A stretch of DNA of 64,000 bases from Porpolomopsis calyptriformis (Eukaryota > Basidiomycota > Agaricomycetes > Agaricales > Hygrophoraceae): the NCBI GenBank assembly GCA_951640195.1, contig OX621173.1, positions 1,653,780-1,717,779 on the forward strand, in the 5' to 3' direction. The number at the start of each line of letters is the position of its first letter. The first letter of the stretch is position 1. A program made the position numbers and the translations under genes. Positions 1-11,046 of this stretch are shown piece by piece. The notes under the pieces were generated by a model, which saw nothing but the letters and a program-made list of their open reading frames with translations, had not been told where the DNA came from and made no database searches.

Positions 1-528
1 TTTATCTTAAAAATATTAATCCAGAGGACTGCCAAGCATTGGGTAAACTGCTCAAGACACTAGGTTCGCGTCTTGAGCATCTGCAACTAGTCGAGGATGA
101 TGTTACCCTTGCAACAGGCAAGTTTTATCGCACTCGTGGTTTGTTTGACTGGTTTAATTGGTGTCACAGCTTTCTGCGCAAATCTCATCAGCCTTTCACA
201 CAACACCAGTCTTCGTTCGATTCACCTCCTCCTCTGTTCAGCTGGGCGGAATAACCATTCGACTCTGGATTGGGTGCCCACGTTATTCTCTCAGATCACC
301 TCACATCATATGGAAGATGTTCGGCTCTCATTGCCCCAAAACGGTGTCAAATTGGAGGTCTTTTTGCCTTCATTAGAACACGTTTTCGTTCAACAACACT
401 GGTCCAACCTTCGGCGCCTTGAAATAACAGCTTACAGGTTCACGATGCCAGAATTCCCCAAATCCCTGGGGGCTTACATGCCCATACTTGACAGCCGTGG
501 TGTTGTCCTCGTTGCAATTCGACTTTGA
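1..528 (+). CDS. F1: 3' part of an F-box/LRR-like gene (5' end outside window)
   Basis: Only the LRR-like C-terminal part is in the window. Exon 1 enters at base 3 in frame and ends at 117 after the family signature GSRLEHLQL. The intron at 118-169 begins GCAAGT and ends TCACAG, so it is a GC-AG intron. Exon 2 (170-528) carries the conserved segments TLDWV, LFSQITSHHMED, HWSNLRRLEIT and YMPILDSRGVVLV. The F-box lies upstream of the window and is inferred from the nine paralogs that follow. F-box proteins usually act as substrate adaptors of SCF ubiquitin ligases; no substrate can be inferred here. F1 and F2 are the only + strand members of the array. Confidence 0.8.
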
Positions 529-589
529 CAATCCCTCAGTTCTTCAGTCCAGTTTTGTAATATTATATCGTCACCGTACATTCGCCATC

Positions 590-690
590 TATGGTGCGAC
601 CATGGCTTCACAAATGCTACCCACTCCGAGGAAGGGTGAATAGATTGCGGTTAGCCAAGCAAGGGGAGTGTAGAGTAGAGAAAGCGGGCG
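590..690 (+). promoter_or_regulatory. Shared intergenic module of the F-box array (first copy)
   Basis: This block contains CTACCCACTCCGAGGAAGGG, then GGTTAGCCAAGC, GAGTAGAG and GGCGGAAAGTGTC, and lies about 260 bp before the F2 start. Related copies occur near 2450-2550 on + and, as reverse complements, near 4370-4460, 5910-6010, 7450-7555, 9000-9070, 12470-12545, 13930-14010 and 16195-16300. It is the best-conserved non-coding sequence between genes and lies upstream of most members, so I read it as a co-duplicated promoter or 5'UTR segment. Function is inference. Confidence 0.5.
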
Positions 691-948
691 GAAAGTGTCC
701 GATTGATCATTATCTTTGTCACATTTATTATAAGACACTCCTCAGTCGAAGCCGCTTGTCTCGAAGACGGCCAACCTCAGCACTGGTGCGTCCATTAGGC
801 CACATTTCACTTTGGCAGTAGTGATCACGACTCTGAGTGGTATTAAAGAAGATAGAAGGGATCCTTGCAGCTTGGGTGCGGGCAGTCACCGCAACAAATC
901 AGGCTACAAAAGCCCCTCCACTTTCACCCTTAAATATCCAGATCCCTA

Positions 949-2305
949 ATGAGCCCAAACATATTCTCAAGACATATCTGTTGGAAATGGCGGTTTCTCA
1001 GACGCGTGAAGGATGGATTAAAGAATACTGACCAAGAAGCCGGTTCATCCACTGCCCTTCCTCTTTATATCGACCTCAATGACGGCCAGGCAGGTCTGCA
1101 AGATCAAGTCAAACCAGAAGACTGCGAAACGACCCCCACCATATCTCATTTTGCTCTCCTTCCTTTCGAATTGTGTCAGGCTATTATCGATAACCTCAGC
1201 GACGACCAGACTGCCCTACATGCTTGCAGCTTGACCTGCAAAGCCTTTCTACATCCCAGCAGACGTCACATTTTTCATAGTATTACGCTCAACCACAAAG
1301 AAGATGCTACACACTTCCTTTGCAGAATATGTTTCACTGATTCACCAACCAGTCTCTGCACATACGTCCGCACCCTGTCCGTGTATCAAGGGAAGTTCTG
1401 GAGGCCTCAATTTTTGGACGAAACATTACCTTTCCTTGCGACATTCCTGCCAAACGTTACTTCCCTCACGCTTGGTGTTTTGGATTGGACGTCCCTCGAT
1501 GACAGCAGGCGGGAGAAGATATTATCAGGCTTCCCCAATGTCCAGTACTTGGCGCTACAAGCCTCCTTCGAGACATCACAACAAGCGAACGAATTCATTT
1601 CGTCATTTCCATTCCTGACGACCCTCCATTTATGGGAAATGAACTGGCAATCATATAGTGAACCAGTAATCCCTCTACCCTGCGGTTTGAAATCTATTAC
1701 GATGCCCTCCAACACATCACATTTTTTGAATCGGCTTCTGCACCTCAAGTCACCTGGTGTATCCGCCCTTTGCTTCAAAGATTTCTATTCAGAGGATGCC
1801 CAAGCGGTGGGTGAACTGCTCAAGACACTAGGTTCGCGTCTCGAGCATCTCCAACTAATTGAACGTTATGGGACCCTCACAACAGGCTAGTATAATGTGT
1901 TATCGCGCTGGTGGTTTAATTTGACTGCTTTAATTTCATTTCACAGCTGTCCGCGTAAATCTCATTAACCTTTCCCACAACATCAATCTTCGTTCGGTTC
2001 GCCTCTTCCTCTGGTCAACCAGGCCGGATAACGTTTCCGCTCTGGATTGGATGTACACATTATTCTCCCAGATCACCTCACATCATGTGGAAGATGTCTC
2101 GCTCGAATTGCCTGTAGACGATGTTGTCAGCTTGGAGGCCTTTTTGCCTTCCATAGAACGTGTTTTCACTCAACATCATTGGTCCAACCTTCGGCGGCTT
2201 CAAATAACAAATTTCAAGGGCACGATGCGAGAAACCCCCCAACCCATCGAGGTTTACATGCCCATACTTGACAGTCAGGGTGTTATCCTTGTCACGAATT
2301 GGTGA
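949..2305 (+). CDS. F2: F-box/LRR-like protein, two exons
   Basis: Predicted 431-residue protein. Exon 1 is 949-1885 and exon 2 is 1947-2305; the 61-bp intron starts GCTAGT and ends TCACAG (GC-AG), and this is the splice that keeps both conserved exon frames. The ATG at 949 gives the family N-terminus MSPNIFS..WKWRFLRRVK. The F-box is around residues 65-105 (LPFELCQAIIDNLSDDQTAL, then ACSLTCKAFLHPSRRHIFH). Degenerate leucine-rich segments follow (LPNVTSLTLGVLDW, LKSITMPS, GSRLEHLQL), and exon 2 continues them. The likely role is substrate recognition in an SCF-type E3 ligase. It is intact by eye. It converges on F3. Confidence 0.85.
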
Positions 2306-2841
2306 GACTTTGATGATCTCTCGGTGCTTTCAGATGGATTGTAAGCTCTTTGTTTGTAGTATGATATCTCTTTTACTCTTGTGATTCAGGCCGGATTGAC
2401 TAGCCACTTTTATAATATTACACCGTTTTGCTTTTATATGACACGACCATCGCTCCACAAGCGCCACCCACTCTGAGGAAGGGTGGATAGATTGTGGTTA
2501 GCCAAGCGAGGGGAATAAAGTACAGAGAAATCGGGCGGGAAGCGTCAGTTGACCGATAATCGCCATCGTCATGTTTGAGACGCTGGTAAGTTCAAGTTCA
2601 AAGTTGGAGGTGTGTGGGAGCTGCCAGGATGATCATCTAACTGTAAAGTACTTGATTGCTCTACCGTCAGGCTCGATACGTTGCCCATCTCTTTCTGCAA
2701 AGTCCAAGAATACGGTTAGTCACTGCTCCGCAAATGCTCAGCCGAGAAAGCAATATGATGAACCAGGAATTGTATCCATAACTGGTGCGAGATACTGTAT
2801 TGCGAACAAAAGAACTTACAAATTGAACCTCGCAATGTCTC
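2306..2841. other. Convergent intergenic between F2 and F3, no gene seen
   Basis: This 536-bp gap lies between the 3' ends of F2 (+) and F3 (-) and is the point where the array changes orientation. It contains one copy of the array's intergenic module (about 2450-2550) in + orientation, which normally precedes a F-box gene, yet no F-box gene follows on +. A short segment near 2790-2840 matches the equivalent sequence behind F4 (about 4475-4535). I see no convincing coding region; a 109-codon open frame at 2571-2900 has no family support. Confidence 0.5.
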
Positions 2842-4139
2842 TCACCAATCCGCGACAAGGACAACACCACGACTATCAAGTAGGGGCATGTAAACCTTGA
2901 TAGGTTTGGGGGTTTTTCGAAGCGGGTGACTGAGGCTAATTATTTCAAGTAGTTGAAGGTTGGACCAGTGCTGTTGGGTGAAGATGCGTTCTATCGATGA
3001 AAAAAAGACCTCCAAGTCGACAACCTCATCAACACGCAATTCGAGGTAGACATCTTCCACAAGGTGTGAGGTGATCTGAGAGAATAACGTGGACACCCAA
3101 TCCAAAGCGGGAGAATTATCCTGGGTGGATGACAAGATGGCGAGGTAAACTGAACGAAGATTGGTGTTGTGGGCAAGGTTGATGAGATTTTCGGGGACGG
3201 CTGTGAAACCAAATTAATTAATAAACCAGTCAAATTAAACCATTACAAAATACACTAGCCTATCTCGAGGTTGCCATAGTAGTCATAGCGGTCGATTAGT
3301 TGGAGATCCTCAAGACGTGAACCTACTGTCTTGAGCAGTTCACCCACCGCTTGGGCATCCTGTCGATGCAGATCGTCGAATTCAAGGAAGGATACGTTGG
3401 GTGACTCGAGGCGCAGAAGCTGATTCAAAAAAAGCGATGCATCGGAATGCAGGGTAATAGATTTCAAACCGCGGGGTAGAGGGATTACTGGTTCACTATA
3501 CGATTTCCAGTACATCCCCCATAAGCGAAGGGTCGTCAGCAATGGAAATGACGAAATGAGTTCATTTGCTTGTTGTGATGTCTCGAAGCGGGCGTGTATT
3601 GCCAAGTACTGGACCTTTGGGAAGCCCGATAATATCTTCCTCCGCATGCCATCATCGAGAATCCTCCAATTCAAACCGTAAAGCGTGAGTGAAGTGATAT
3701 TTGGCAGGCACGTCGCAAGGAAAGGTAGTTTTTCATACAGAAATTGAGACTGCCAGTAGTTACCTCCCTTTTGATACATGGACAGGGTGCGGACGTATGT
3801 GCAGGGACTGGTTGGCGAATCCGTGAAACATATTTTATCAAGGAAGCGTAGGGCCTCTTCTTTATCCGAGAGGTGAACTCTATGAAAAAGGTGACATCTG
3901 CTGGCATGCAGAAAGGATTTGCATGTCAAGCTGCAAGCACGCAGGGCAGTCGGGTCATCGCTGAGGTTATCGATAATTGGCTGGCACAATTCGAAGGGAA
4001 GGAAAGCAAAGGGGGTTGATGTTGCAGGAGAGGAAGCTGATGAGCCGGGTTCTTGTTCAGCCTCCTTTGATTCTTCCTTCGTGCGTCTGAGAAAACGCCA
4101 TTTCTGAAAGATACATCTGGAGAATACGTCTGGGTTCAT
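2842..4139 (-). CDS. F3: F-box/LRR-like protein, two exons
   Basis: Predicted 412-residue protein. Exon 1 is 4139-3260 and exon 2 is 3200-2842, with a 59-bp GC-AG intron (GCTAGT...TTTCACAG). The N-terminus MNPDVFSRCIFQKWRFLRR matches the family start. The F-box follows a low-complexity Ser/Ala linker (FLPFELCQPIIDNLSDDPTA, ACSLTCKSFLHASRCHLFH). The LRR-like part includes LPNITSLTLYGLNW, PRGLKSITL and GSRLEDLQL. Exon 2 ends VYMPLLDSRGVVLVADW. The exon 2 and flanking DNA are nearly identical to those of F4, so these two are a recent duplication. Confidence 0.85.
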
Positions 4140-4535
4140 CGGTGACCTGGAATTCGGTTGGTTTCTAATCCGGTCACACAGTCCGCACAGAGTAGTTGGG
4201 TGATGCGATAAGCAACATTCAGAGAAAAATAGGAATGAAGGTAGAGGCTACGTTTAATCATAGTTGGTGTGGAATCTGCTAGCCTTAGGGTAAATGCAGT
4301 CGGCATTCTCCAAAAACCAAGCGGTTGACTTCCCACAAGAGCCTTGATGAACTTGCCAGCGTCTCGGCGATGATCGATCTACTGACACTTTCCGTTCCGC
4401 TTTACTCTATTCCCCTTGCTTGATTAACCATGTTTCTGGCCTTCCTCAGAGTGGACAGACGGCCTGAATCATAACAGTGAAGGAGATACTGTATTGCGAA
4501 CAAAAGAACTTACAAATTGAACCTCGCAATGTCTC

Positions 4536-5704
4536 TCACCAATCCGCGACGAGGACAACACCACGACTATCAAGTAGGGGCATGTAAACCTTGATGGGTT
4601 TGGGGGGTTTTCGAAGCGGGTGACCGAGACTAATTATTTCAAGTCGTTGAAGGTTGGACCAGTGCTGTTGAATGAAAACGCGTTCTATCGATGAAAAAAA
4701 GACCTCCAAGTCGACAACCTCATCAACACGCAATTTGAGGCAGACATCTTCCACAAGGTGTGAGGTGATCTGAGAAAATAACGTGGACACCCAATCCAAG
4801 GTGGAAGAATTATCCCGAGTGGATGACAAGAGGGCGAGGTAAACTGAACGAAGATTGGTGTTGTGGGCAAGGTTGATGAGATTTACGGGGACGGCTGTGA
4901 AACCAAATTAATTAATAAACCAGCCAAATTAAACCAATACAAAATACACTAGCCTGAGTGACAGTGGTCGGCTAGTTGGAGATGCTCAAGACGTGAACCT
5001 ACTGTCTTGAGCAGTTCACTCGCCGTTTGGGCATTCCCTAGATCCAGATCCTCGAATTCAAGGAAGGATATGTTGGGTGACTCGAGGCGCAGAAGCTGAT
5101 TCAAAAAACGCGATACATTGGAATGCAGGGTAATAGATTTCAAACCGCGGGGTAGAGGGATTACTGGTTCACTATACGATTTCAAGTAGATCGTCCATAA
5201 GCAAAGGGTCGTCAGCAATGGAAATGATGAAATGAATTCATTTGCTTGTTGTGATGTCTTGAAGAGGGCTTGTAGCGCCAAGTACTGGAGCTTTGGGAAG
5301 CCCGATAATATCTTCCTCCGCATGCCATCATTGAGGACCATCCAATTCAAACCGCAAAGCGTGAGTGAAGTGACATTTGGCAGGCATGTTGCAAAGAAAG
5401 GTAGTTTGTCGTACAGAGATTCAGGCAGCCGGTCGTAACTTCCTTGATACATGGACAGGGTGCGGACATATGTGCAGGGACTGGTTGGTGAATCAGTGAA
5501 ACATATTTTGTCAAAGAAGCGCGTAGCCTTTTCTTTATCGTTGAGATGAATACTATAAAAAAGGTGACTTCTGCTGGCATGTAGAAAGGCTTTGCAGGTC
5601 AAGCTACAAGCATGCAGGGCAGCCCGGTTTGTGCTGAGGTTATCGATAATAGCCTGCGACAATTCGAAAGGAAGGAGAGCAAAATGGGATATGATCGTCG
5701 ACAT
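4536..5704 (-). CDS. F4: F-box/LRR-like protein with shortened N-terminus
   Basis: Predicted 369-residue protein. Exon 1 is 5704-4954 and exon 2 is 4894-4536, joined across a GC-AG intron (GCTAGT...TTTCACAG). The start chosen is the ATG giving MSTIISHFALLPFELSQAII, close to the F-box. The DNA upstream still resembles the family but the stretch encoding FRKWRFLRR is missing or rearranged near 5750, so the usual N-terminal extension is lost. The remaining F-box and LRR-like segments are intact. Whether it is expressed cannot be judged. It is the closest relative of F3. Confidence 0.75.
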
Positions 5705-6165
5705 CGCAGGAAGGGAAGTCGATAAGCCGGGTTCGTGTTCAATACCGAAAGATACGTCTCAGAAATTGAAACCAGTTTTCACCTACCCGAGTTGATCCGA
5801 GCTCCGATAGTGTTCCAAATGCACCTTTATTATTTTGCGCGTACGCACGGAACGTCATAGTTATCGATCAACTTGAGCGAACTTGAACTTGCCAGCATCT
5901 CAAACACGACAGTGATGATTGATCCACTCAACACTTTCCGCTCCGATTTCTTTGTACTTTATTCCGCTCGCTTGGTTAACCACACTCTACCCAGTCTTCC
6001 TCAGAGTGTGTAACATCTGGGAAGCACAGTGATGGTGTACCATCACAAAACTGGCCAGTCAATTTTGCGAGTGTTGCAATCAAGGCGGGCCTGAATCACA
6101 AGAGTAAAAGAGATACCGTGCTATAACAAAGAACGTACAATCCATCTGAAAAAACCTCGGAATCG

Positions 6166-7423
6166 TCAATGTCCATGCCAATTCGCAACGAGGATAACAC
6201 CGTGACGGTGAAGTATAGGCATGTAAACCTCGATGGGTTTGGGGGTTTCTCGAAACAGGTAACGGATAGGAGATATTCGAAGCTGCCGAAGGTTGGACCA
6301 GTGCTGTTGAGTGAAAACGCGTTCCATCGAAGAAAAAAAGATGTCCAAGTCGACAACCTCATCGACGGGCAATTCGAGCCGAACGTCTTCCATATGATGT
6401 GAGGTGATCTGAGAGAGTAACGTGCACACCCAATCCAAAGTGGAAAAGTTATTCGGTTCAGTTGACCAGAGGACGAGGTGAAGCGAACGAAGATGGGTGT
6501 TGTGGGAAAGATTGATGAGATTGGAGCAGACATCTGTGAAACCAAACAAAATCTGTCAAATTAAAATGCCAGCGGGATAACAAAATACTCTAGCCTGGTG
6601 GGAGGATCCCATAATGGTCGGTTAGTTGGAGATGCTCGAGACGCGAACCTAGGGTCTTGAGTAGTTCACCTGCTGCTTGGGTGTGGTTTAGATGAAACGT
6701 TTTAAAGTAAAGGGAGGATATGTCAGGAGGTGAGTCGAGGTGCAGAAGCTGATCGAAAAAATGCGATTTGTCGGAGCACATGCCAATAGATTTCAAACCG
6801 CGGGGTAGAGGGATTACTGGTTCGTTGTCTGATTCCCAGGTCACATTCCATAAGTCAAGGGCCGTCAATAATGGAAACGACGAAATGAATTCGTTCACTT
6901 GCTGTGATGTCTGGAAGGAGCCCCGCAGCAGCAAGTGCTCAAGCTTTTGGAAACCCGATAATATCTTCGCCTGTGTGTCATCATTGAGGGTCAACCACTG
7001 GAAACGACAATGGGTGAATGAAGTGACGTTTGGCAGGCACGTCGCAAAGAAAGGCAATGTTTTGTTCAAAAACTGAGGCCTCCAGAAGTAACTATCCTCT
7101 TCATCTTCTTCATACATGGACAGGATGCGGACGTGTGTGCAGGGACTGGTTGGTGAATCCGTGAGACATATTCTATCAAGGAAGCGTATAGCCTCTTCTT
7201 CAGAGTTGAGGCGAACTCTATGAAAAAGGTGGCGTCTGCTGACATCTAGGAAAGTTTTGCAGGTCAAGCTGCAAGCGCGCAGGGCAGCCCGGTCGTCGCT
7301 GAGGTTGTCGATAATAGCCTGGTACAATTCGAAAGGAAGGAAAGCAATCTTCTGTGTTCCCTTCACACGCCTGAGAAAACGCCATTTCCGAAAGATACGT
7401 CCTGAGAATATGTCTGGGCTCAT
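6166..7423 (-). CDS. F5: F-box/LRR-like protein, two exons
   Basis: Predicted 398 residues from the ATG at 7423 (MSPDIFSGRIFRKWRFLRRV); another in-frame ATG lies at 7438. Exon 1 ends at 6595 and exon 2 starts at 6533. The intron donor here reads GCTAGA instead of GCTAGT, but the GC is kept. F-box: LPFELYQAIIDNLSDDRAAL, ACSLTCKTFLDVSRRHLFH. This member has the short linker between the basic N-terminus and the F-box (KGTQKIAF), as do F6 and F9, which marks a subgroup. An acidic insert (EEDEEDS) sits after the ILSMY segment and is shared with F7. Exon 2 ends VANWHGH. Confidence 0.82.
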
Positions 7424-7686
7424 CAGCGATGAAGGCATGACGGTGACAATGATCGATCTAATGACATTTTCCGCTCCGCCTTCTCGCTTTTCTGTACTCT
7501 ATTCTGCTCGCTTGGTTAATGACATTCTACCCAGCCTTCCTTAGAGTGGGTAGCGTTTATAAAAGCGAACGTACAGTGACGGTGTAATATTACAAAAGCG
7601 GCCAGTCGATCGCAAGAATAAAAGAAATACCGTACTGCAAACAAAGAACTTACAATCCATTTGAAAGAACTGAGGGATCCTCAAAG

Positions 7687-8920
7687 TCACTCCAATTTGA
7701 GAACAACACCACGGCTGTTAAGTATGGGCATGTAATCCTCAATGGGTTTGGGGGTTTCTCGCATCGGGTCCTTGGAAGCCGTTATTTCAAAGCGCCGAAG
7801 GCTGGACCAGTGCTGTCGAGTGAAGATCCGTTCTATCGAAGAGAAAAAGACATCCGAGTTCACAGCATGATGTACAGGCAACAGGAGAAATACATCTTCC
7901 ATATGATGCGAAGTGATCTGAGAGAATAATGTGCACACCCAATCCAAAGTGGAAAGGTCATGCGGCACGGTTGTCGAGAAGAAGAGGCGAACGGAACGAA
8001 GATGGGTGTTGTGGGCAAGGTTGATGTGGTTTGCGCAGACAGCTGTGAAACCAAATTAAACCAGTCAAATTAAACCACCAGCCTGATAAGAAAATAAACT
8101 AGCCTGTTGCGAGGGTCCCGCGATGGTCAGTTAGTCGGAGATGCTCAAGACGCGAACCTAGCGTCTTGAGCAGTTCGCCCACTTCTTGGACGTGCTTTGG
8201 GTGCACATCTCCCAAGCAAAGGGAGGATATGTCAGGATGCGACTCGAGGTGCAGAACCCGATTGAAAAAATGCGATTGGTTGGATTCCACCGCAATAGAT
8301 TTCAAACCGCAGGGTAGAGGGATTAGTGGTTCCCCGTATGCTCCCCAGATCACCATCCGTAAATAAAGTGTTGTCAGCAATGGGAATGATGAAATCAATT
8401 CGTTCGCTTGTTGTGATGTCTGGAAGGAGCCCTGCAGCAGCAACTGCTGGACCTTTTGGAAGCCCAATAATCTCTTTCCCTGCCTGCCATGGTCGGGTAT
8501 CAGCCATTGAAAACGATAAAGATTGAGCGAAGTGACGTTTGGCAGGAACGTCGCAAGCATAGGTAATGTGTTGTTCACATATATGGGCTTCCAGTATCGA
8601 TTTTCTTCATACACAGACAATTCGCGGACGTGTGTGCAAGGATTGGCTGGCGAATCCGTGAAACATATTTTATCAAGGAAGCGTAAAACGTCTCGTCTAT
8701 TCTTGAGATGAACACTATGAAAAAGGTGCCGTCTGCTGGCATGTAGAAAGATTTTGCAGGTCAAGCTGCAAGCACGCAGGGCAGCCTGGTCGTCGCTGAG
8801 GTTGTCGATAATAGCTTGGTATAATTCGAAAGGAAGGAATGGGATCTTCTTTGATCCCTTCATGCGCCTGAGGAAATGCCATTTCCGAAAGATACGTCCT
8901 GAGAATATGTCTGGGCTCAT
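7687..8920 (-). CDS. F6: F-box/LRR-like protein, two exons
   Basis: Predicted 390 residues from the ATG at 8920 (MSPDIFSGRIFRKWHFLRRM). Exon 1 ends at 8104, exon 2 is 8042-7687, and the intron is GC-AG (GCTAGTTTATTTTC...TTTCACAG). F-box: LPFELYQAIIDNLSDDQAAL with ACSLTCKIFLHASRRHLFH. LRR-like segments include LPNVTSLNLYRFQW and LKSIAVESNQSHFFNRVLHL. The protein ends ILNSRGVVLKLE, shorter than F5 and F8, because exon 2 runs into a stop earlier; F7 shares this ending. F6 and F7 are therefore related at the 3' end but differ at the 5' end, suggesting exchange between paralogs. Confidence 0.82.
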
Positions 8921-9215
8921 TGGTGATGAAGGTGAGTGCGCCAACGATTTCCCATCAGGGCATCAATGTGACAAAGATCAACACCTTGAAGTTTGATCGA
9001 TCTAGTCACACTTTCCACCCCCTCTCTCTGTACTCTATTCCACTCACTGGTTAACCGCGTTCTACCCAGATTTGTGAAGCACTGTATAAAAGCGAACGTA
9101 CAGTGATGATGTATGTAGTATTATAAAACTGGCCAGCAAACATAGGAGTAGAAGAGATACGGTACTACAAAAAAGAACTTAGAATCCATTTGAAAGAACT
9201 GAGGGATCCTCAAAG

Positions 9216-10581
9216 TCACTCCAATTTGAGAACAACACCACGGCTGTTAAGTATGGGCATGTAAACCTCGATGGGTTTGGGGGCTTCTTTCATCGGGTCC
9301 TTGAAAGCCGTTATTTCAAACCGCCGAAGGCTGGACCAGTGCTGTTGAGTGAAAATGCATTCTATCGAAGAGAAAAAGACGTCCAAGTTCACAGCATGAT
9401 ATACAGGCAACAGGAGCCAGACATCATCCATATGATGTGAAGTGATCTGAGAGAATAATGTGCACACCCAATCCAAAGTGGAAGGGTTATCCAGCACGGT
9501 TGACCAGAGGACGAGGCGAACCGAATGAAGGTTGGTGTTGTGGGCAAGGTTGATGTGATTTGCGCAGACAGCTGTGAAACCGAATCAAACCAGTCAAATT
9601 AAACCACCAACCTGATAAGAAAATAAACTAGCCTGTTGCGAGGGTTCCGCAATGTTCAGTTAGTCGCAGATGCTCAAGACGCGAACCTAGCGTCTTGAGC
9701 AGTTCACCCACTTCTTGGGCGTCCTTTGGATGCAGATCTCCCAAGTAAAGGGTGGATATGTCAGGATGCGGCTTGAGGTGCAGAAGCCGATTGAAAAAAT
9801 GCGATTGGTTGGGTTTCACCGCAATAGATTTCAAACCGCGGGGTAGAGGGATTACTGGTTCCCTGTATGCTCCCCAGCTCACCATCCGTGAACAAAGTGT
9901 CGTCAGCAATGGAAACGACGAAATGAATGCGTTCACTTGTTGTGATGTCTCGAAGAAGCCGTGCAGCGTCAAGCTCTGGACCTTTTGGAAGCCCGATGAT
10001 ATCTTCACCCGCGTGCCGTCATCGAGGGCCATCCACTTCAAACCATAAAGTGTAAGTGAAGTGACGTTTGGCAGGCACGTCGCAAGGAAAGGTAATGTTT
10101 TGTTCAAAAACCGAGGGTTCGGGAAGGAAGTTATCTCTTCATCTTCTTCATACATGGACAGTATGCGGACGTATGTGCAGGGACTTGTCGGCGAATCCGT
10201 GAAACATATTTTATCAAGGAAGCGTGTAGCCTCTTCTTGAGAGTCAAGGCGAATACTATGAAAGATGTGACGTCTGCTAGCATCTAGAAATGTTTTGCAG
10301 GTCAAGCTGCAAGCACAGAGAGCAGCCGGGTCGTCGCTGAGGTTATCGATAATAGCCTGACACAATTCGAAAGGAAGGAAGGCAAAATGGGATGTAGTGG
10401 AGGTCGTTTCGCAGTCTTCTGGTTTGAGTCGATCTCGCAGACCAGGCTGGTCATCATGGAGTCCAATAAAAAGAGGGAAAGTCGACGGGGGTACATGTTC
10501 AATTGTCTTGAGACCCCCTTTCACGCTTCTCGGAAAACGCCATTTCCAAAAGCTGCGTCTTGAGAACGTGTTGAGGCCCAT
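9216..10581 (-). CDS. F7: F-box/LRR-like protein, long-linker form
   Basis: Predicted 434 residues. Exon 1 is 10581-9633, exon 2 is 9571-9216, with a GC-AG intron. The start MGLNTFSRRSFWKWRFPRSV fits the family. A linker of about 45 residues (containing DDQPGLRDRLKPEDCETT) lies between the basic N-terminus and the F-box; F2 and F8 share it. F-box: LPFELCQAIIDNLSDDPAAL, ACSLTCKTFLDASRRHIFH. LRR-like segments: LPNVTSLTLYGLKW, PRGLKSIAVKPNQSHFFNRL. Exon 2 ends ILNSRGVVLKLE. Its upstream region holds a perfect 58-bp palindrome. Confidence 0.84.
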
Positions 10582-10861
10582 CAGGGATCTGGAGGAACTT
10601 TAATGGCTTTCGTAGTCTGAGTCGCCCAAGATGCAAAGATCCCTCCTACCCAGAGTAAAGATCACTATTGCTCAAGTTAAACGTTGCCTAACGGACGCAC
10701 CAGTGCCAGCGCCCTTGAGGTTGGATGGCTTCGCGACAAGCGCCTCTGCCTGGGGAGCAATGAGCAACTAATGATTTCCCACATGATCAGCTTCGCAACT
10801 CCCACACGCCTCCAACTTTGAACTTGAACTTGCGTTTCAAACGTGGCAACGCCAATGATCG

Positions 10862-10919
10862 ACGCTACCCACTCCGAGGGTGGATAGAATATTCTATCCA
10901 CCCTCGGAGTGGGTAGCGT
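10862..10919. repeat. Perfect 58-bp palindrome between F7 and F8
   Basis: The sequence from 10862 reads ACGCTACCCACTCCGAGGGT and continues to a centre at GAATATTC; the second half is its exact reverse complement, ending at 10919. Each arm contains the CTACCCACTCCGAGG motif found once in the intergenic module of the other F-box genes, so the palindrome is a head-to-head fusion of two copies with no spacer. It could form a cruciform or hairpin. It may mark an inversion or template-switch breakpoint, or an assembly fold-back. Confidence 0.95.
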
Positions 10920-11046
10920 TTGTGGAGTAGTCGCACTGTATATAAGCGAATGTACAGTACAGCGACGATGCAATATTACAAAAGCGGCCAGTCAATCTGG
11001 CCTGAATCACAAGAGTAATAGAGATACCACACTACAAACACAGAAT

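Noticed and set aside
837..1031. Short + strand frame MVLKKIEGILAAWVRAVTATN before F2
   Set aside because: It overlaps the F2 N-terminus in another frame and has no counterpart in paralogs.
7860..8054. Alternative frame in F-box exon 2 (MVSQLSAQTTSTLPTTPIFV and relatives in other copies)
   Set aside because: This frame arises if the GT just inside the GC donor is used; it soon stops, while the other frame carries conserved LRR-like sequence in all copies.
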